64,000 nt of DNA, taken from positions 62,001 through 126,000 of the forward strand of contig CANGBX010000003.1 in assembly GCA_947452455.1 (NCBI GenBank). Reading direction: 5' to 3'. Origin of the DNA: Beijerinckiaceae bacterium. GTDB taxonomy: Bacteria; Pseudomonadota; Alphaproteobacteria; Rhizobiales; Beijerinckiaceae. Below the pieces are notes generated by a model. That model was not told where the DNA came from and did no database searches. It worked only from the letters and a program-made list of their open reading frames with translations. Every line of letters starts with the position of its first letter. Within the stretch, counting starts at the first letter, position 1. This document shows positions 61,309-64,000 of the stretch, one piece after another. A program made the position numbers and the translations under genes.

Positions 61309-64000
61309 TAGTCTTTCTTCTTTGCCTCAAGCTCGCCTTTCAGAGCCAAAAGCTTGGCAAAAGGCGAATTGGGGTCGGGCTGGCGCTCGCGACCGGCTGG
61401 CTTTTCGGTCGAGGCAAAGGTGCGATCACCGCCACGACGCTGGTCGTTGCGGTCGGGGCGACCCTTGCCACCCTTGTGCGGCGGACGACCCCCGCGATTG
61501 TCGGGACGGCCTTCGCCTTCACGACGGAAGTTGGCAAATTTGCCGCGACGATCTTCGCGCTTTTGTCCTTCAGCGCCACCTTCTGTCGCAGGCTGAGCTT
61601 CAGTCGGCTTCTGGTCACCACGCGCATGTTGCGGACGGCCTTTGCCGCGCTCGGGTCGCTGACCACGATTGACGCGATGCGGACGCCAGACTTCGATGAG
61701 TTCCGGTTCTGCAACAACGGCAGCTTCTGTTTCAGATCCAGCTTCAACAACAGGTGTTTCAGCAATGGCCTCGACAGGTGCTTGTTCAACAGGCGCTGTC
61801 TCTTCAACAGGCGCGACCACTTCAGCTGGCGCTTCGCTTGGTGTTTGCGTTGCTTCTTCTGTCACCGGCTTCAAAGCTTCGCGAGACGCTTCAGCCAGCA
61901 GAGGAACAGTAATCGCAGGGCCCGCGCGCTTGTCGCTTTGATAACCCAGCGAACGCAGGATGGTGGAGAAAGCTTCTCCCGAACAACCGGCCAGCGATGT
62001 CATGGCAACAGTGACGACAAAACCTTCGCCATCAGCACTGCCTGCTGGCGGCTCACCGGCTGTCACGCCCGGACGATAAGCAATCGCGGGACGAATGAGA
62101 TCGGCCAAGCGCTCCAGAATATCGACACGCACGCAGCGTTCGCCGCAGACGCGGAAACCTGCTGCGCGATAAAAGCCCTTTGGCACAGCCTTATCTGCTG
62201 CAAAAGAGGTGCGGCCCGAGGCTGCCAGATGCGGCACTTCATCAATGCCTGCGACACCTTCAATGCCGCCATGTTTCAGCGCCCACAATTGCGCAGCCAA
62301 AGCGCGCGGTGCGGGCTTCAACAAAGCCGGCATGTAAATGTGGTAAGCGCCAAAGCGAATGCCGACTTTGCGCAAAGCCGCACGACCATCTTGATCGAGA
62401 GCCTTCACATCGTCTGCAACTTTTCCACGCTCCAACACGCCGAGCGATTCGGCGACTTGGAACGCAATGCCGCGGCCCATGCCTTCAAGGCCTTCGCCCT
62501 TTTCCAGATCCTGCAAAGGTCCGAGCAATTTCTTGATATGCGCTGCAAGCCACAAATCCAGACGCGCTTGCACCAACTCAAGCGCAGGACCTGTCAGCTG
62601 TTCATCGGCCAGCACGCGCACGCGCGGTGACAGCACATGATCGCCGGCGACCATTTTGCCGACAGCTTCACCAAGCCAGCGGATCGTGCCGTCATTGGCG
62701 AGAACGAAAGCTTCATCCACCGCTTCATGAATGCGTTGTGCGCGGCCTTCGATTTCGCTCGCCAAGGCTTTCTGTGCGGCCGCATTCAGCGTGCGCGCAG
62801 CCTCGCCATCGGCTTGCGGATCCGCGGTAAAGCGAAACCCATGAAGTTGACCAATGTGCTGACCCTCGACCAGCACATCCCCATTTGCGGTGATTTCCGC
62901 TTCCAACATCGCATTCTCTCTCAAGCGGCGCATCAGAACGCTCGTTCTCCGGTCCACGAACCGTTGGGCGAGGCGCTCATGTAAAGCGTCCGAAAGACTG
63001 TCCTCTACCTGACGCGTGACGCCCTGCCAATGCTCTGGATCACGCAACCAGTCCGGTCTGTTCGAAATGTAGTTGAAGGTTCGCACCTGTGCGATACGGG
63101 CCGAGAGGGCATCGATGTCCCCATCCGTGCGATTGAAGGCCTCCAAATGCCTTGAAAACCACTCATCAGGCACGCGCCCTGCCCGCACGACATAGCCATA
63201 GAGCGTCAGCACCAGCTCGGCATGGGCCGCTGGGGACAACTTTCGGTAATCGGGGACCTGACAGACCTCCCAGAGCCGCTGAATGTCGGCCCGTGTCTTG
63301 GATTGGCGCTGCACATCGGCATCACGCGAGACGAAATCCAGCACGATCACATCTTCGGCCAAAGGCGCGCGGGTCAGCCCCGGCTCATCGGGCAGGCGCT
63401 CCAGCGAGGCTTGCAAAGCCTCAATGGAGGAAAAGTCGAGCTGCGCATTGCGCCATTGAAAAAGGGTCAGCGGATCAAACCGGTGCTGCTCCAGCATTTC
63501 GACGAGCTCTTCATCGAAGGGCGGGCACCGTCCGGTCGTGCCAAATGTGCCATCGCGAATATGGCGTCCGGCACGCCCGGCAATCTGTGCCATTTCGGAG
63601 GGCTTGAGGCGGCGATATTGCCAGCCGTCATATTTGCGGTCTCCCGCAAAGGCGACGTGATCGACATCGAGATTGAGGCCCATACCGATCGCATCGGTCG
63701 CAATAATGTAATCGACTTCGCCATTCTGGTAGAGCTCGACTTGCGCATTGCGTGTGCGCGGGCTGAGCGCGCCTAACACGACAGCCGCACCACCGCGTGT
63801 GCGGCGAATGAGTTCGGCAATGGCGTAAACTTCTTCTGCCGAGAAAGCGACAATCGCCGAGCGGCGCGGCAAGCGCGAGAGTTTGCGCTCTCCTGCAAAG
63901 GTCAATTGCGACAGACGCGGACGCGTGACAATAGTCACGCCCGGCAAGAGGCGCTCGATCAGACCGCGCACAGTTTCTGCGCCCAGTAGAAGCGTTTCTT
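61308..64000 (-). CDS. Suv3-type superfamily 2 RNA helicase, C-terminal part (5' end outside window)
   Basis: The large SF2 helicase conserved in alphaproteobacteria and related to mitochondrial Suv3. The frame is open to the right edge (ETLLLGAETVRGLIERLLPG in front), so the ATPase N-domain lies outside. Helicase motifs visible are SRLPRRSAIVAFSAEEVYAI, DYIIATDAIGMGLNLDVDHVAF (motif V) and SEMAQIAGRAGRHIRDGTFG (motif VI). A Suv3-C-like middle follows. After about residue 700 the protein becomes an acidic Ala/Pro/Glu stretch and then an Arg/Gly/Lys-rich tail with repeats of RPxNRGGRPPHKGGKGRP type, a likely RNA-binding tail. Coupled to the S4 gene. Confidence 0.9.
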   Translation of the reverse strand, partial: ETLLLGAETVRGLIERLLPGVTIVTRPRLSQLTFAGERKLSRLPRRSAIVAFSAEEVYAIAELIRRTRGGAAVVLGALSPRTRNAQVELYQNGEVDYIIATDAIGMGLNLDVDHVAFAGDRKYDGWQYRRLKPSEMAQIAGRAGRHIRDGTFGTTGRCPPFDEELVEMLEQHRFDPLTLFQWRNAQLDFSSIEALQASLERLPDEPGLTRAPLAEDVIVLDFVSRDADVQRQSKTRADIQRLWEVCQVPDYRKLSPAAHAELVLTLYGYVVRAGRVPDEWFSRHLEAFNRTDGDIDALSARIAQVRTFNYISNRPDWLRDPEHWQGVTRQVEDSLSDALHERLAQRFVDRRTSVLMRRLRENAMLEAEITANGDVLVEGQHIGQLHGFRFTADPQADGEAARTLNAAAQKALASEIEGRAQRIHEAVDEAFVLANDGTIRWLGEAVGKMVAGDHVLSPRVRVLADEQLTGPALELVQARLDLWLAAHIKKLLGPLQDLEKGEGLEGMGRGIAFQVAESLGVLERGKVADDVKALDQDGRAALRKVGIRFGAYHIYMPALLKPAPRALAAQLWALKHGGIEGVAGIDEVPHLAASGRTSFAADKAVPKGFYRAAGFRVCGERCVRVDILERLADLIRPAIAYRPGVTAGEPPAGSADGEGFVVTVAMTSLAGCSGEAFSTILRSLGYQSDKRAGPAITVPLLAEASREALKPVTEEATQTPSEAPAEVVAPVEETAPVEQAPVEAIAETPVVEAGSETEAAVVAEPELIEVWRPHRVNRGQRPERGKGRPQHARGDQKPTEAQPATEGGAEGQKREDRRGKFANFRREGEGRPDNRGGRPPHKGGKGRPDRNDQRRGGDRTFASTEKPAGRERQPDPNSPFAKLLALKGELEAKKKD

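Overview
The window is a gene-dense stretch of chromosome from an alphaproteobacterium, most likely of the order Hyphomicrobiales (Rhizobiales). The clues are the blocks leuC/leuD, rpsP-rimM-trmD-rplS with ffh, asd/leuB, ccmABCDG, dapF-mtaB, ftsY-yciB, Mic60-like/hemY, epmA/epmB/efp, and rpoH/carD/fdxA/S4-protein/Suv3-type helicase. Family and genus cannot be fixed from the sequence alone. No phage, integrase, transposase or CRISPR array is present. The gene at each edge is cut: an ECF sigma factor on the left and a Suv3-type helicase on the right.

Layout. 0-3 kb: sigma factor end, DUF1223 protein, lytic transglycosylase, leuD. 3-4.4 kb: a BrnT-type toxin with a non-standard HTH partner, a zincin-like metallopeptidase and a 38-residue membrane peptide. 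4.4-17 kb: leucine biosynthesis (leuC, leuB), asd, the ribosomal/SRP block, acnA, and inserted VOC and metallo-beta-lactamase-fold genes. 17-20 kb: haem export and cytochrome c maturation (ccmABCDG). 20-28 kb: small multidrug exporter, yciB, ftsY, a pseudouridine synthase, an orphan TctC protein, mtaB, dapF, a GyrI-like secreted protein, a Nudix hydrolase and a carbonic anhydrase. 28-32 kb: CitE-like lyase, Mic60-like protein, hemY, tRNA-Thr(CGT). 32-36 kb: MFS transporter and a secreted LprI-like protein with a membrane partner.

36-47 kb looks like a nutrient-acquisition area. A cobalamin riboswitch precedes btuB and a DUF6580 membrane protein. It is followed by an alpha/beta hydrolase, two further orphan TctC-type binding proteins (one beside a luciferase-like monooxygenase), an EamA transporter and an OpgC-SGNH hydrolase pair. 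47-57 kb holds msrB with an esterase, an MscS channel with a CAP-domain lipoprotein, the EF-P modification set, tRNA-Arg(CCT), a nuclease and an M48 protease. 57-64 kb holds rpoH, an extraordinary carD, fdxA, an S4 protein and the helicase.

Three things stand out. First, the CarD homologue carries a roughly 327-residue Lys/Ala/Pro-rich, histone H1-like N-terminal tail in front of a normal-length CarD core. Second, five complete and one half copy of a long palindromic repeat occur only in the first 23 kb, each within about 3-15 bases of a stop codon. One copy is read through in the signal-peptide region of a lytic transglycosylase, and another splits the rpsP-rimM interval. Third, a BrnT-like toxin is paired with an XRE-type antitoxin, with a perfect palindrome over its likely start codon.
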